64,000 nucleotides of DNA from CAWIJJ01 sp963836405 (GTDB taxonomy: Bacteria; Acidobacteriota; Terriglobia; Bryobacterales; Bryobacteraceae). Positions 33,901 through 41,869 of the stretch are shown piece by piece. Under the pieces are notes generated by a model. The model was not told the DNA's origin. It did not search any database and was given only the letters and a program-made list of their open reading frames with translations. Location of the stretch: positions 62,001-126,000 of the forward strand of contig CAWIJL010000018.1 in NCBI GenBank assembly GCA_963836405.1, written 5' to 3'. The first letter of the stretch is position 1; each line of letters begins with the position of its first letter. Both the position numbers and the translations under genes were made by a program.

Positions 33901-36126
33901 GTGTTGCGAGGGTACCCACATCGCAAGGCTTTGATCGCGGTGACGGCCCTGACGTTTGCCCTCGCAGGGGCTGGGTGCCGCAAGCACGTTGCGGTTGTTC
34001 CTCCTCCTCCACCGCCGCCTCCTCCCGCAAAGGTTGTTCCACCGCCACCTCCGCCTGAGCCGCCGCGCATTGGTGCATTCACGGCAGATCCGTCGCGCGT
34101 CGAACGGGGGCAAAGCACAACACTCCGCTGGTCTGTAATTGGCGGCGCCACGGAGGTTCGTATCGAGCCGGGTATCGGGAACGTCGCGTTCAACGGCAGC
34201 CGACAGGTGTCTCCCGAGCGCAATACGACTTATGACCTGCTGGCGAGCGGCCCTGGCGGCGAGGTGCGCCAGACGGCGGTGGTGACCGTGCTGCAGGGGC
34301 AGACGGCTGCGCCTGTCAGGCTGGGGACCATTCAGGGATCGGTTTTGGACCCGACGGGTGCGCCGATCCCCGGAGCGGCCGTTACTGCCATCGGAAGTTT
34401 GGCGCGGGAGACGGTGACGACGGATGCGAACGGGCAGTTCGCTTTCCGGGACGTTCCGGCCGGCACTTACCAGATCGAGATTGCCACGGCCGGATTCAAG
34501 AACAGCCGGATCGAGAACGTGGCCGTGACTCCCGGCCTACGGACAAATCTGAAATCGGTGATGGATATCGGGGAAACGCCGTCCGCGGTGACTGTTTCGG
34601 GTCCGGAGCCGGAACGGCCGCGGGCACGCGAGCGGCTGGTGATTCGCCTGGCGGATATTCCGCCGCCCGAACCGGCGACTTCGGGAATCGGGGCGGCCTA
34701 CAACCGGCTGCCGGCGGGCGCCTACCGCTTCGAATTACCGGAACTGCGGCAGCGGGAAAAATCGGTGGCCCGCCTTGTGGTGGATGCGAATCCGACGAAG
34801 GTCGCGACGGAGGACGAGTGGGAGAAGGCCCTCGCACAACCGGGTAATCTGGCGGGGCAGCCCACCAGGATCTCGGACCTGATGACGGCTACCCTGTCGG
34901 GCAGTGAAGGTATCGAGATCCGGCCGCTGAATCAGTCAGCCGATGGCCGGGAGAGTGTGTTCGCGGGGCGGTTGACGAGATGGAACTGGGAGTTGACCCC
35001 GTCATCGAGCGGCGCGCAGGTGATCACGCTGGATTTGCGGGTGCAAATTGGCGCGGGATACGTGAGCGTGGATCCGTTCCCGATGGCGCAGCAGAAGACG
35101 GTGATTCCTTCGACCGCGAACAACACCGGTCCGGGCAGCGCGCCTTCGACGGCGGCGCCTAAGGACACCCGGACACCCAGCCGCGGGCTTCGGTGGTTAT
35201 GGCCGATCGGGTTGCTGGTGGCGATGGCCGGCCTGGTGGGCGCTTTGCTGTGGAGACGGCGGCGCGGTGTGGGTGCCGTCGCGGTTCGGACGTCCACTCT
35301 GCTCATTCCGAGGTTGCTGGTGATTCACGGCATGGAGGAGCGGCCGAACGCGGAGAAGTTCTGTAAGCGGCTGGGAGTGAAAGGTTGCGAGTACGTTTAT
35401 GGACTCTCGGGTTTTCCGGCCGGCAGTCCGCAATGGCAGCGGGAATTCGATCGCGGGCTGTCGCAGGCCGACGGGGTGATCGTGCTGCTGACGGGCGCCT
35501 CGCTGGGCGAGCAGTGGGTGAACTGGCAGGTGGAACGCGCGATGCGGCAGCAGTCCGGGCGAGGCACGCCGATCTATCCCGTGATCCTGGATGAAAAGGT
35601 CAGCCGCGCGGCTTCGACGTTGGGGAGGCTGTCCGCGTTCTCGTGGCTGAACGCCAGCCGCGAGCAGGATCTGGACGAGTTGAAGGAACGTGTGGAAGCG
35701 ATTCAGCCCGCTCCCACGCGCCTGGTGAAGTGCTTCATCAGCTACAGCCGGAAGACGCAGCAGGAAATCGACACTGCAGTGCGGCTGGAACGGGATCTGG
35801 AGCAGATGGGATATCAATGCTTCCGCGATCTGACCGATCTGCGCGGCGGCGAAGAGTGGGAACAGGCGATTCGCGATCAGCTTGCCGGCGCGACGCATCT
35901 GCTGGTGCTGGTGACGCCGTCCTCTTCCGAATCCCGTTGGGTGTTGAAGGAGATCCTCTGGGCGGAAGGGAAGACCATCATTCCCCTGATGTCGGCAGGC
36001 GTCGAATTGCCGGAAGAGTTGCGCCGCTTTCAGGGGATCCCTTTTTCGGAGTACGACAAGGGACTGGCGGAACTGCTCGAGGCCTTGCGGCAGTATCATC
36101 CGACGCGGAAGGCGGGCGTCGCCTGA
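33901..36126 (+). CDS. Receptor-like transmembrane protein with two cytoplasmic TIR domains
   Basis: This is a 741-residue protein. In order: a hydrophobic signal ending AGAGC (Cys26, possible lipobox); two proline runs (about 34-55); an Ig/PKD-like beta domain (57-131); a carboxypeptidase-regulatory-like domain (142-222); a beta-rich region to about 410; one membrane helix (432-451) followed by Arg-Arg-Arg-Arg, which places the C-terminus in the cytoplasm; a first, divergent TIR domain (about 470-590, Glu545 in WVNWQVER); and a second clear TIR domain (about 609-720, KCFISYSRKT, catalytic-type Glu684 in RWVLKEILWAE). TIR domains are NAD-cleaving or scaffolding modules. The GTG start has a weak ribosome site. 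Monocistronic as far as seen. Confidence 0.8.
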   Translation: MLRGYPHRKALIAVTALTFALAGAGCRKHVAVVPPPPPPPPPAKVVPPPPPPEPPRIGAFTADPSRVERGQSTTLRWSVIGGATEVRIEPGIGNVAFNGSRQVSPERNTTYDLLASGPGGEVRQTAVVTVLQGQTAAPVRLGTIQGSVLDPTGAPIPGAAVTAIGSLARETVTTDANGQFAFRDVPAGTYQIEIATAGFKNSRIENVAVTPGLRTNLKSVMDIGETPSAVTVSGPEPERPRARERLVIRLADIPPPEPATSGIGAAYNRLPAGAYRFELPELRQREKSVARLVVDANPTKVATEDEWEKALAQPGNLAGQPTRISDLMTATLSGSEGIEIRPLNQSADGRESVFAGRLTRWNWELTPSSSGAQVITLDLRVQIGAGYVSVDPFPMAQQKTVIPSTANNTGPGSAPSTAAPKDTRTPSRGLRWLWPIGLLVAMAGLVGALLWRRRRGVGAVAVRTSTLLIPRLLVIHGMEERPNAEKFCKRLGVKGCEYVYGLSGFPAGSPQWQREFDRGLSQADGVIVLLTGASLGEQWVNWQVERAMRQQSGRGTPIYPVILDEKVSRAASTLGRLSAFSWLNASREQDLDELKERVEAIQPAPTRLVKCFISYSRKTQQEIDTAVRLERDLEQMGYQCFRDLTDLRGGEEWEQAIRDQLAGATHLLVLVTPSSSESRWVLKEILWAEGKTIIPLMSAGVELPEELRRFQGIPFSEYDKGLAELLEALRQYHPTRKAGVA

Positions 36127-36151
36127 CAGCGGCGCGGTCCGGCAGTCCGGG

Positions 36152-36307
36152 CTATCCTTGCGTGAGAAGATAAAGAGCCGCGAAGTAGACCAGGCCGCAA
36201 ACGCCGATGCCAATTCCGGCCATCAGCGCCATCCGGCCGTAACGGTCTACCGATGCCTGAATCTGTTCCTGGTCCTCGCTCAGATTTTGGGTCGCCGTTT
36301 TCGTCAT
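36152..36307 (-). CDS. Small single-helix membrane protein of the NrfD operon
   Basis: The 51-residue protein has a charged N-terminal half (SEDQEQIQASVDRYGRM) and one C-terminal membrane helix (MAGIGIGVCGLVYFAALYLL). The ATG at 36307 follows GGAG. It is the last gene of the electron-transfer operon, 29 bases after the NrfD stop. Its size and position fit a small accessory subunit that stabilises the membrane complex; no catalytic motif. Confidence 0.6.
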   Translation of the reverse strand: MTKTATQNLSEDQEQIQASVDRYGRMALMAGIGIGVCGLVYFAALYLLTQG

Positions 36308-36336
36308 GGGAATCTCCTCATTTTCGGTTTGGTTTG

Positions 36337-37593
36337 TCAGTCTCCGGCAAGCGCTGGAAGCGATTCGCCGCGCGTCCGGCTCTTGCCCACGAATTCGCCG
36401 AGCGAAATTGGCACGGCCACTTTGAGCATCAGGGTGAACAGCAGAAAACCTAGCGCGAAGATGCCGGCGGCGACGCGCAGTTCCGGCAGGGTCGGATAGT
36501 ATTCGTAGATCTCCCCCAGCGCATCGGGTGTCAGGCCGGGGATGATCAAGCCCATGCCCTTTTCGATGTAGACTCCGGCATAAGTCGCCAGGCAGCCGAT
36601 GTTCAGGGTCAGCCAGCGGCGCCGCGCGGAGGGAATGATGAATACCGTGAAGGCAACCAGGTTCAGCGTCACCGCCGACCAGGCGTAGGGCACCAGGGTT
36701 TTGTGAGCGCCCAAGCCCGAATACCAATAGCGCGTGTATAGCAGGTGTTCGGTATCGGAGTAGAACTCTTTGAAGGCCTCCGCTCCGTGGAGGAACAGGT
36801 TCAGAAACATCGCGTAGGCCATCAGCTCCGCGATTTTCCAGATGGCCTGGTCCTGGATTTCGAACTTCGTGAAGCGTCGCAGGACCTGCAAAACCACCAG
36901 CAGGATGGCCGGTCCCGAGCAGAACGCGGACGCCAGAAACTGGGGCGCGAGGATGGACGAATTCCAGTAAGGACGCGCCGCCAGGCCGTTGTACAGGAAT
37001 GCGGTGACCGTGTGGATTCCGACTGCCATCGGAATCGAAAGCAGCACCAGGGGCACTACCAGCCGCTTGCGGTATGCCCTGCCGTGAAAGGCGCGATACA
37101 GGATGTGCGTCGCCACCAGGAAGTTCACCACGAAGTAGAGGTTCAGCACCAGGACGTCCCAGGCCAGCACGGAGCGCGGGAAGTTCAGATGGCCGATAAA
37201 CGGAATCAGGTGCCAGAAGCGGTCCGGCCGCCCGATATCCACCATCACGAACAGCAGGCACATGACGATGGCGCTGATCGCCAGCAGTTCGCCGTAGATG
37301 ACGATTTCGCGAATCGGCTTCCAGTTATAGATGTAGGCCGGAATCACCAGCACCACGGCCGCCGCCGCGACGCCCACCAGGAAGGTGAAGTTGCCGATGT
37401 AGAATCCCCAACTCACCTGGTCGCGCATGGCAGTCAGGCCGAGCCCCTGCCGCACCTGCGCGGCATAAGCCGCCGCTCCCGAGGCAATCAACGCCAGCAG
37501 CACCGCTACCCAGAGCCAGTACGCGGAGTTCCCGCGAAGCACCAGCTTCGCGCTTCCGCGCGCAAAGGCGGAGAAAAGCCGGACCGTGTTCAT
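36337..37593 (-). CDS. NrfD/PsrC-type quinone-interacting membrane subunit
   Basis: This 418-residue polytopic protein of the NrfD family exchanges electrons between a membrane quinone and a partner iron-sulfur protein. About nine to ten helices are visible, including WGFYIGNFTFLVGVAAAAVV, VMCLLFVMVDIGRPDRFWHL (the conserved ExDxGRP-like turn between helices 3 and 4) and WNSSILAPQFLASAF. The ATG at 37593 has AGGA upstream; an earlier ATG at 37611 overlaps the ferredoxin stop. It is directly downstream of the four-cluster ferredoxin gene, as in Psr, Nrf, Qrc and ACIII complexes. Confidence 0.9.
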   Translation of the reverse strand: MNTVRLFSAFARGSAKLVLRGNSAYWLWVAVLLALIASGAAAYAAQVRQGLGLTAMRDQVSWGFYIGNFTFLVGVAAAAVVLVIPAYIYNWKPIREIVIYGELLAISAIVMCLLFVMVDIGRPDRFWHLIPFIGHLNFPRSVLAWDVLVLNLYFVVNFLVATHILYRAFHGRAYRKRLVVPLVLLSIPMAVGIHTVTAFLYNGLAARPYWNSSILAPQFLASAFCSGPAILLVVLQVLRRFTKFEIQDQAIWKIAELMAYAMFLNLFLHGAEAFKEFYSDTEHLLYTRYWYSGLGAHKTLVPYAWSAVTLNLVAFTVFIIPSARRRWLTLNIGCLATYAGVYIEKGMGLIIPGLTPDALGEIYEYYPTLPELRVAAGIFALGFLLFTLMLKVAVPISLGEFVGKSRTRGESLPALAGD

Positions 37594-37600
37594 GGAGTCC

Positions 37601-38470
37601 TCACGTGGCATAAAAGTAGAAGAACCGCGGCAGCGTGTTCAGCTCCTCCTTGAGCACCATCACCCGTTTGTGCTCGATGATGTAGCGGATCTCGCTATCG
37701 GGGTCGAGCAGGTTTCCGAACTTGCGGGCTCCCACGGGGCACACCTCCACGCAGGCCGGATATCGGCCCGTGCGCGTCCGCTGAATGCAGAAGGTGCACT
37801 TCTCCACCACGCCTTTGGGGCGCGGCCGGTTTCCCAGCACGTGCAGTTTCGCGTTCAACGACTTTGCCGGAATGGAAGGCTCGGACCAGTTGAAATGACG
37901 CGCGCCGTAGGGACACGCCGCCATGCAGTAGCGGCATCCGATGCACCAGTCGTAGTCGATGACCACGATGCCGTCGGGCTCGGTCCAGGTCGCGCCCGTG
38001 GGGCAGACCTTGGTACAGGGGGCGTTGCGGCACTGCTGGCAGGCAACCGGCACATAGAAGTGCGACTCCTCCGGCACCTCGTCGGGCTGGTAGTAGGGAT
38101 CGGCATGGGAGAAGTCGACGCCCTTGTCTTTCTCCATGGAGAGTACGCGGATCCATTGAACTTGGGGATCGCGGGACTGGTTGTTCTCCTCCACGCAGGC
38201 GTACACGCACCGGCGGCAGCCGACGCACCGCGAAATGTCGAGCGCGTACGCGAACTCGACATTGGGCATGGCGGGCGTGTCCGCCACCGACACCTTGGCC
38301 GAGTATTGCTCGCTATACTGCCGCTCCAGATCGCCTACAAGCTGCTTCAGCCGGGCTCGGGGCGCATCGTAGAGGCGCTTGGGGCCGCAGGAGGTGAGCA
38401 CCCATCCCGCGGCTCCGGCGGCCGCCGCCATGAAGAGCCGGCGGCTCGGGTTCTGACGGTCAACGTCCAT
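37601..38470 (-). CDS. Tat-exported four-cluster [4Fe-4S] ferredoxin subunit (HybA/PsrB type)
   Basis: The 289-residue electron-transfer subunit has a Tat motif (SRRLFMAAAAGAAGWVLTSC) that ends in a lipobox, so it is probably a lipid-anchored periplasmic protein. Four cysteine groups follow: CVGCRRCVYAC; CQQCRNAPCTKVCPTGA; CIGCRYCMAACPYGA; and CTFCIQRTRTGRYPACVEVC. That is 16 Cys for four cubane clusters. The ATG at 38470 follows GGAGG and overlaps the cytochrome stop by 11 bases. It would pass electrons between NrfD and the tetraheme cytochrome or an unknown enzyme. Confidence 0.92.
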   Translation of the reverse strand: MDVDRQNPSRRLFMAAAAGAAGWVLTSCGPKRLYDAPRARLKQLVGDLERQYSEQYSAKVSVADTPAMPNVEFAYALDISRCVGCRRCVYACVEENNQSRDPQVQWIRVLSMEKDKGVDFSHADPYYQPDEVPEESHFYVPVACQQCRNAPCTKVCPTGATWTEPDGIVVIDYDWCIGCRYCMAACPYGARHFNWSEPSIPAKSLNAKLHVLGNRPRPKGVVEKCTFCIQRTRTGRYPACVEVCPVGARKFGNLLDPDSEIRYIIEHKRVMVLKEELNTLPRFFYFYAT

Positions 38471-38981
38471 TTCGAGCCTCCGCCGAAGGCCTGCCAGGGG
38501 GCGTGGGCGCGGGTTTCGGCGCGATGGCGCGGAACCGGGGCTGATGCGGATTATGGCAATGGGCGCACAGCAAGTACCCCTTTGCCCCGTTCCAGTCCCC
38601 GCTCCGGCGTCCATGCACCCCTGCCCTCCAATCGCGCAATTTCTCTCCGTGGCACTGGCCGCAGAGCCGGTACGATTCATCGAAAGACACACGCTCGCCG
38701 CTCGCAAGATGCAACCAGTCGCGATCCGTGGCGTCGTGGCAATCCAGGCACCAGCGATGCTGCTCGTCGTGCTTCAGGACGATATCGGTGTGCATCATGG
38801 TAAGCTCCCGCCGGGTGCGGTCCGGCTTCATGCCCGCATGGCAGCCGGTGCATGGAAACAACCCTTCGCTGAAGGGGGGCGGCGGCGTTTCGATCCGCTC
38901 CTGCGCCTGTTTGCGCGCCGTTTCCTGGGGAGCGCCTTGCGCCGCCATCGTTAGCGCCAATACCAGCAGCCAGGGCCTCAT
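38460..38981 (-). CDS. Periplasmic tetraheme cytochrome c
   Basis: The 173-residue protein has a short signal peptide (RPWLLVLALTMAAQGA). It carries four CXXCH heme-attachment motifs at about residues 44-48 (CTGCH), 78-82 (CLDCH), 107-111 (CGQCH) and 139-143 (CAHCH), with extra His residues that could be distal ligands. The C-terminal 25 residues are Pro-rich. The ATG at 38981 has GGAGCGGAG upstream. It is the likely electron-exit or entry subunit of the NrfD complex. No close multiheme enzyme family could be assigned. Confidence 0.85.
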   Translation of the reverse strand: MRPWLLVLALTMAAQGAPQETARKQAQERIETPPPPFSEGLFPCTGCHAGMKPDRTRRELTMMHTDIVLKHDEQHRWCLDCHDATDRDWLHLASGERVSFDESYRLCGQCHGEKLRDWRAGVHGRRSGDWNGAKGYLLCAHCHNPHQPRFRAIAPKPAPTPPGRPSAEARNGR

Positions 38982-38995
38982 GCTCCGCTCCCCAG

Positions 38996-39466
38996 TCATG
39001 CGCAGCGCAACTCCACCATACGCTCGATTTCGCGCAGCCACATCGCCTGAAACAGTTGCAGCCGCTCGCCGATCACGCTGGCCAGGTTCAGCGCCACGCT
39101 GCACCCTACGGCCGGATTGACGGAAAAGTAATGCTGCAACGCCTCGCGAGAGAACGCGATCAATTCTGTTTCCACGGGCGCCGTCGCGGTCAATGTGAAC
39201 CGGTAGGGCGGAATCAGCGCGGACCATCCCACCGTGTCGCCGGGACCGCGCTCCTCCACCACGATCTCTTCCTCCTGGCCGCGCACCTGCATGGGCATCG
39301 TAAGCCTGAGGCGTCCGCGGGCGATCAGGTACACGCGGTCGGCGTCCGAGCCGAGGTGAAACAGTTCCTTGCCGCTTGAAAGCGTGATGTGCGTGCCCAG
39401 TGAAAGCGTCTGGCCGGCATCTTCCGGGTTGAGTCCCCGCAACAGATCAGCTTGAAGGTTTGCCAT
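38996..39466 (-). CDS. Cyclic-nucleotide-binding-fold protein without a DNA-binding domain
   Basis: The 156-residue protein consists of a Crp/Fnr-type beta-barrel only. ITLSSGKELFHLGSDADRVYLIARGRLRL and the phosphate-binding-cassette region GPGDTVGWSALIPPYRFTLTATAPVETELIAFSREAL are seen, then one helix, and the protein stops. The usual C-terminal helix-turn-helix is absent. The conserved Arg of cAMP binding (RxxS/T) is not obvious, so the ligand may differ. It sits inside the electron-transfer operon and may act as a regulatory or redox-responsive subunit rather than a transcription factor. Confidence 0.75.
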   Translation of the reverse strand: MANLQADLLRGLNPEDAGQTLSLGTHITLSSGKELFHLGSDADRVYLIARGRLRLTMPMQVRGQEEEIVVEERGPGDTVGWSALIPPYRFTLTATAPVETELIAFSREALQHYFSVNPAVGCSVALNLASVIGERLQLFQAMWLREIERMVELRCA

Positions 39467-39474
39467 GGCGTTTC

Positions 39475-39804
39475 TCAATTCACCAGCGGCGAAACCGTCC
39501 GGCTGTGGAGCAGCGCGGGGTGCGGCGCCGCAAGAAACGATTCGGCGGCGGCCTGTTCCAGGCGGATATGGTTTTCGATCTGGAGCAACAGCGCCTCGAG
39601 AGGCATACGCGCATGCGCAGCCAGTGGAATCGTCACAGGATCCGCAAAGAACCGCGGCGGGGCGGCCGCCTTCGCAGCCTCAGCGGCAAACGCCGCGGGG
39701 GCCTCCACGGGTTTCTCATCTTCGGGGAGCGCCGCGCGAAACGCCAGGCAGCTTACAGCCAGGCCGAACAACCCCAGGCAGGCGCCCATCAGCAACATTT
39801 CCAT
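39475..39804 (-). CDS. Small membrane-anchored protein, first gene of the electron-transfer operon
   Basis: The 109-residue protein has one N-terminal helix (LLMGACLGLFGLAVSCLAF) and an Ala/Pro-rich periplasmic part ending in an amphipathic helix (PLEALLLQIENHIRLEQAAAE). The ATG at 39804 follows AGGAG and lies about 21 bases after the predicted sigma54 transcription start. The frame overlaps the adjacent operon genes closely. No family recognised. Confidence 0.55.
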   Translation of the reverse strand: MEMLLMGACLGLFGLAVSCLAFRAALPEDEKPVEAPAAFAAEAAKAAAPPRFFADPVTIPLAAHARMPLEALLLQIENHIRLEQAAAESFLAAPHPALLHSRTVSPLVN

Positions 39805-39835
39805 GAGTGGCTTTCTCCTTCGCGGCGGAGCCTGG

Positions 39836-39851
39836 TGCAAACGGCATGCCA
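39836..39851 (-). promoter_or_regulatory. Sigma54 (RpoN) promoter of the electron-transfer operon
   Basis: Read on the minus strand this is TGGCATGCCGTTTGCA. It has GG and GC separated by exactly 10 bases and matches the -24/-12 consensus TGGCAC-N5-TTGCA at almost every conserved position. The predicted start is near 39825, with the AGGAG ribosome site and ATG (39804) following. Activators of the NtrC type are required at such promoters, and one is encoded next door. Confidence 0.8.
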
Positions 39852-39911
39852 ATCGAAAAGTCTATAAAAGGGCCTTTATTTTCGTGTATTTGTTTCCGTG
39901 GCCCCGGCAGC

Positions 39912-39953
39912 GCCTGACAGATTGTCAGGCTTGCGCCTGACGGATTGTCAGTC
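39912..39953. promoter_or_regulatory. Tandem palindromic upstream activator sites
   Basis: Site 1 is a perfect palindrome, GCCTGACA-GAT-TGTCAGGC (39912-39930). Site 2 is GCCTGACG-GAT-TGTCAGTC (39935-39953). The centres are 23 bases apart, about two helical turns, and lie 75-110 bases upstream of the sigma54 promoter. That is the usual position for enhancer binding by an NtrC-type dimer of dimers. They also sit just before the kinase-regulator operon that probably encodes their binding protein. Confidence 0.75.
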
Positions 39954-40003
39954 ATTGACCGGGTCGGGCGGACTGTGACATCATTGCATCCCAGTACCAG
40001 GCC

Positions 40004-41869
40004 ATGAAACTGCGCTTTGCCGGCACGACCGCGGGGCTGGCCGTGGGTGTGACAGCGGCCGTCATCATCGCATGCGCGGGCGGCGCATACCTTTATTCCA
40101 AGCAGCATCTCCGTTCGCTGCTCGAAACGGCGCGCAGCACCGCCCTGGCCGAAGGCGATCTCATTCGCGTGGCGCTCGAACACCAGATGATGGAGAACGA
40201 CCGCTCGCTGATTGCGAAGATGATCGAGAGCTTCCGGACGCAGTCGCGTGTCGAGCGCCTTGTGCTGCTGGACCGCACCGGCAGGCAGCAGTACCCCGGC
40301 CCGCCGGGCGAACCCGACCCGGATCTTCGCCTGGACTCTCCCACCTGTCAGGCCTGCCACCAGCATGCCGCGGATCAACGGGAATCGAGCCGCGTCATCG
40401 AGACCCGAGGAGGCGAAGTGCTGCGTACCGTGGTGCCGATTCGCAATCGCCTGGAATGCCACCGCTGCCACGACCCGAGCCACAGGATCAACGGAATCCT
40501 CATCCTGGACTACAAGGCCGACGAGATGCGGGCAGCCATGTCCCGCGACCTTCGCTGGCTGGTGGGCGGCGCGGCAGCCATCACCCTGCTGCTCGTCGGA
40601 GCGATCGCCCTGGTGATTCGTTTCGCTGTGCTCCGCCGTTTGCAACGCTTCGAAACCACCGCTCGCCAGATCGTTGCCGGGAACCTGGAGCGGCGCGTGC
40701 CCGCGGAGGGCTCCGATACGATTTCATGGCTGGCGCGCGAGTTCAACACCATGGCCGACTCGGTCACCGGCCTGGTGGCGGATGTGCGCAACGAGCGCGA
40801 GCGGCTGGAAACCGTCATCAACAGCATCGACGACGGCATCGTGGTCCTGGACGGCGGCCGCCGCATCATCGCCGCGAACGACGCGTTCCAGTTGCGCGCC
40901 GCGCAGTCCCGCGACAACCTTCTCGGCTGCTGCTGCACCGAGGCTATTCCGGGCGGGTGCAATTCCTCCGGCTGCCCAACGCTATCCTGCCTCGAGTCCG
41001 GCGCCCGCCAGGTCCGCATTTTCGAACGGCGCGCGCCCAACGGTTCCGTGGTCTGGGAGGAGATTCACGCCTCTCCCATCCGGGACCGGGGCGGCAAACT
41101 TCAGTATGTCGTCGAGGTGTGGCGCGACATTTCCGAACGGCGCGCGGCCGAGGCGCGGCTGGCGGACTCTCACCGGCTCGCCTCTCTAGGCACGCTTGCC
41201 TCGGGCTTTTCTCACGAACTGAACACGCCGCTCGCAACCGTCCTCACCTGCCTCGAAGGGATGTTGCGCGACCTGACGCTTCCATCCGACATCGCCCTCG
41301 AAGCGGATCACCTTCGCGAGAATGCATCGATCGCCCGGGAGCAAATTCTGCGCTGCAGGGCCATCACCCAGCACTTTCTACGGATGTCCCGCGGGCAGCG
41401 ATCGGAGGGAGACGTCGTGGATGTTGAAAATATCGTGTCGGCGGTGGCGCGGCTCATCGAGCCCACCGCCCGCGGCCGCTCCGTCCGCATCGACGTGCGC
41501 CCCATTCCGCCGGGCCTCCACGTTCGCGCCGACGAAGCGGACTTGCAGCAGGCCCTCATCAATCTGCTGCTCAACGCCATCCAGGCGTGCAGCCAGGGAG
41601 GCCGGGTGACGCTGAACGTGGATGCGGGCGATCCTGTACGCCTCCGCGTCGCCGACGATGGCTGCGGGATTTCCGCGGAAACAAGAAAGCGCATCTTCGA
41701 ACCCTTCTTCAGCGCCCGCGCGGGCGGCACTGGTCTGGGCCTGTTCCTGACCTTGAACTTCGTTCGACGGTGGGGCGGAAATATTAACGTCGAGAGCGAC
41801 CTTGGCCGCGGCTCCTGTTTCGAAATCGTGCTGCCCCTGCTCTCGCGAACGCCCGAGGTAGTCTCCTGA
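40004..41869 (+). CDS. Sensor histidine kinase with two heme c motifs and a cysteine-rich PAS domain
   Basis: This is a 621-residue membrane kinase. Helix 1 (about 11-31) and helix 2 (about 186-208) flank a periplasmic sensor carrying CQACH (115-119) and CHRCH (152-156), both heme c attachment motifs. HAMP (about 208-258) is followed by a PAS domain (about 268-378) with an insert rich in Cys (309, 310, 311, 319, 324, 329). Then come DHp with His404 in GFSHELNTPLA and a HATPase domain (NLLLNAIQACSQGG, ADDGCGISAE, GGTGLGLFLTLNFV). It should report periplasmic redox state or a heme ligand such as NO. The downstream regulator overlaps its stop. Confidence 0.9.
   Translation: MKLRFAGTTAGLAVGVTAAVIIACAGGAYLYSKQHLRSLLETARSTALAEGDLIRVALEHQMMENDRSLIAKMIESFRTQSRVERLVLLDRTGRQQYPGPPGEPDPDLRLDSPTCQACHQHAADQRESSRVIETRGGEVLRTVVPIRNRLECHRCHDPSHRINGILILDYKADEMRAAMSRDLRWLVGGAAAITLLLVGAIALVIRFAVLRRLQRFETTARQIVAGNLERRVPAEGSDTISWLAREFNTMADSVTGLVADVRNERERLETVINSIDDGIVVLDGGRRIIAANDAFQLRAAQSRDNLLGCCCTEAIPGGCNSSGCPTLSCLESGARQVRIFERRAPNGSVVWEEIHASPIRDRGGKLQYVVEVWRDISERRAAEARLADSHRLASLGTLASGFSHELNTPLATVLTCLEGMLRDLTLPSDIALEADHLRENASIAREQILRCRAITQHFLRMSRGQRSEGDVVDVENIVSAVARLIEPTARGRSVRIDVRPIPPGLHVRADEADLQQALINLLLNAIQACSQGGRVTLNVDAGDPVRLRVADDGCGISAETRKRIFEPFFSARAGGTGLGLFLTLNFVRRWGGNINVESDLGRGSCFEIVLPLLSRTPEVVS

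Noticed and set aside
33956..34060. CCTCCT/CCGCCA-rich tract as a possible CRISPR or repeat array
   Set aside because: It encodes the proline runs of the TIR receptor-like protein in frame; there are no spacer-repeat units.
33901..36126. TIR gene as part of a Thoeris- or CBASS-like defence island
   Set aside because: No ThsA-like, cyclase, nuclease or other defence genes lie nearby, and the membrane-receptor layout differs from those systems.
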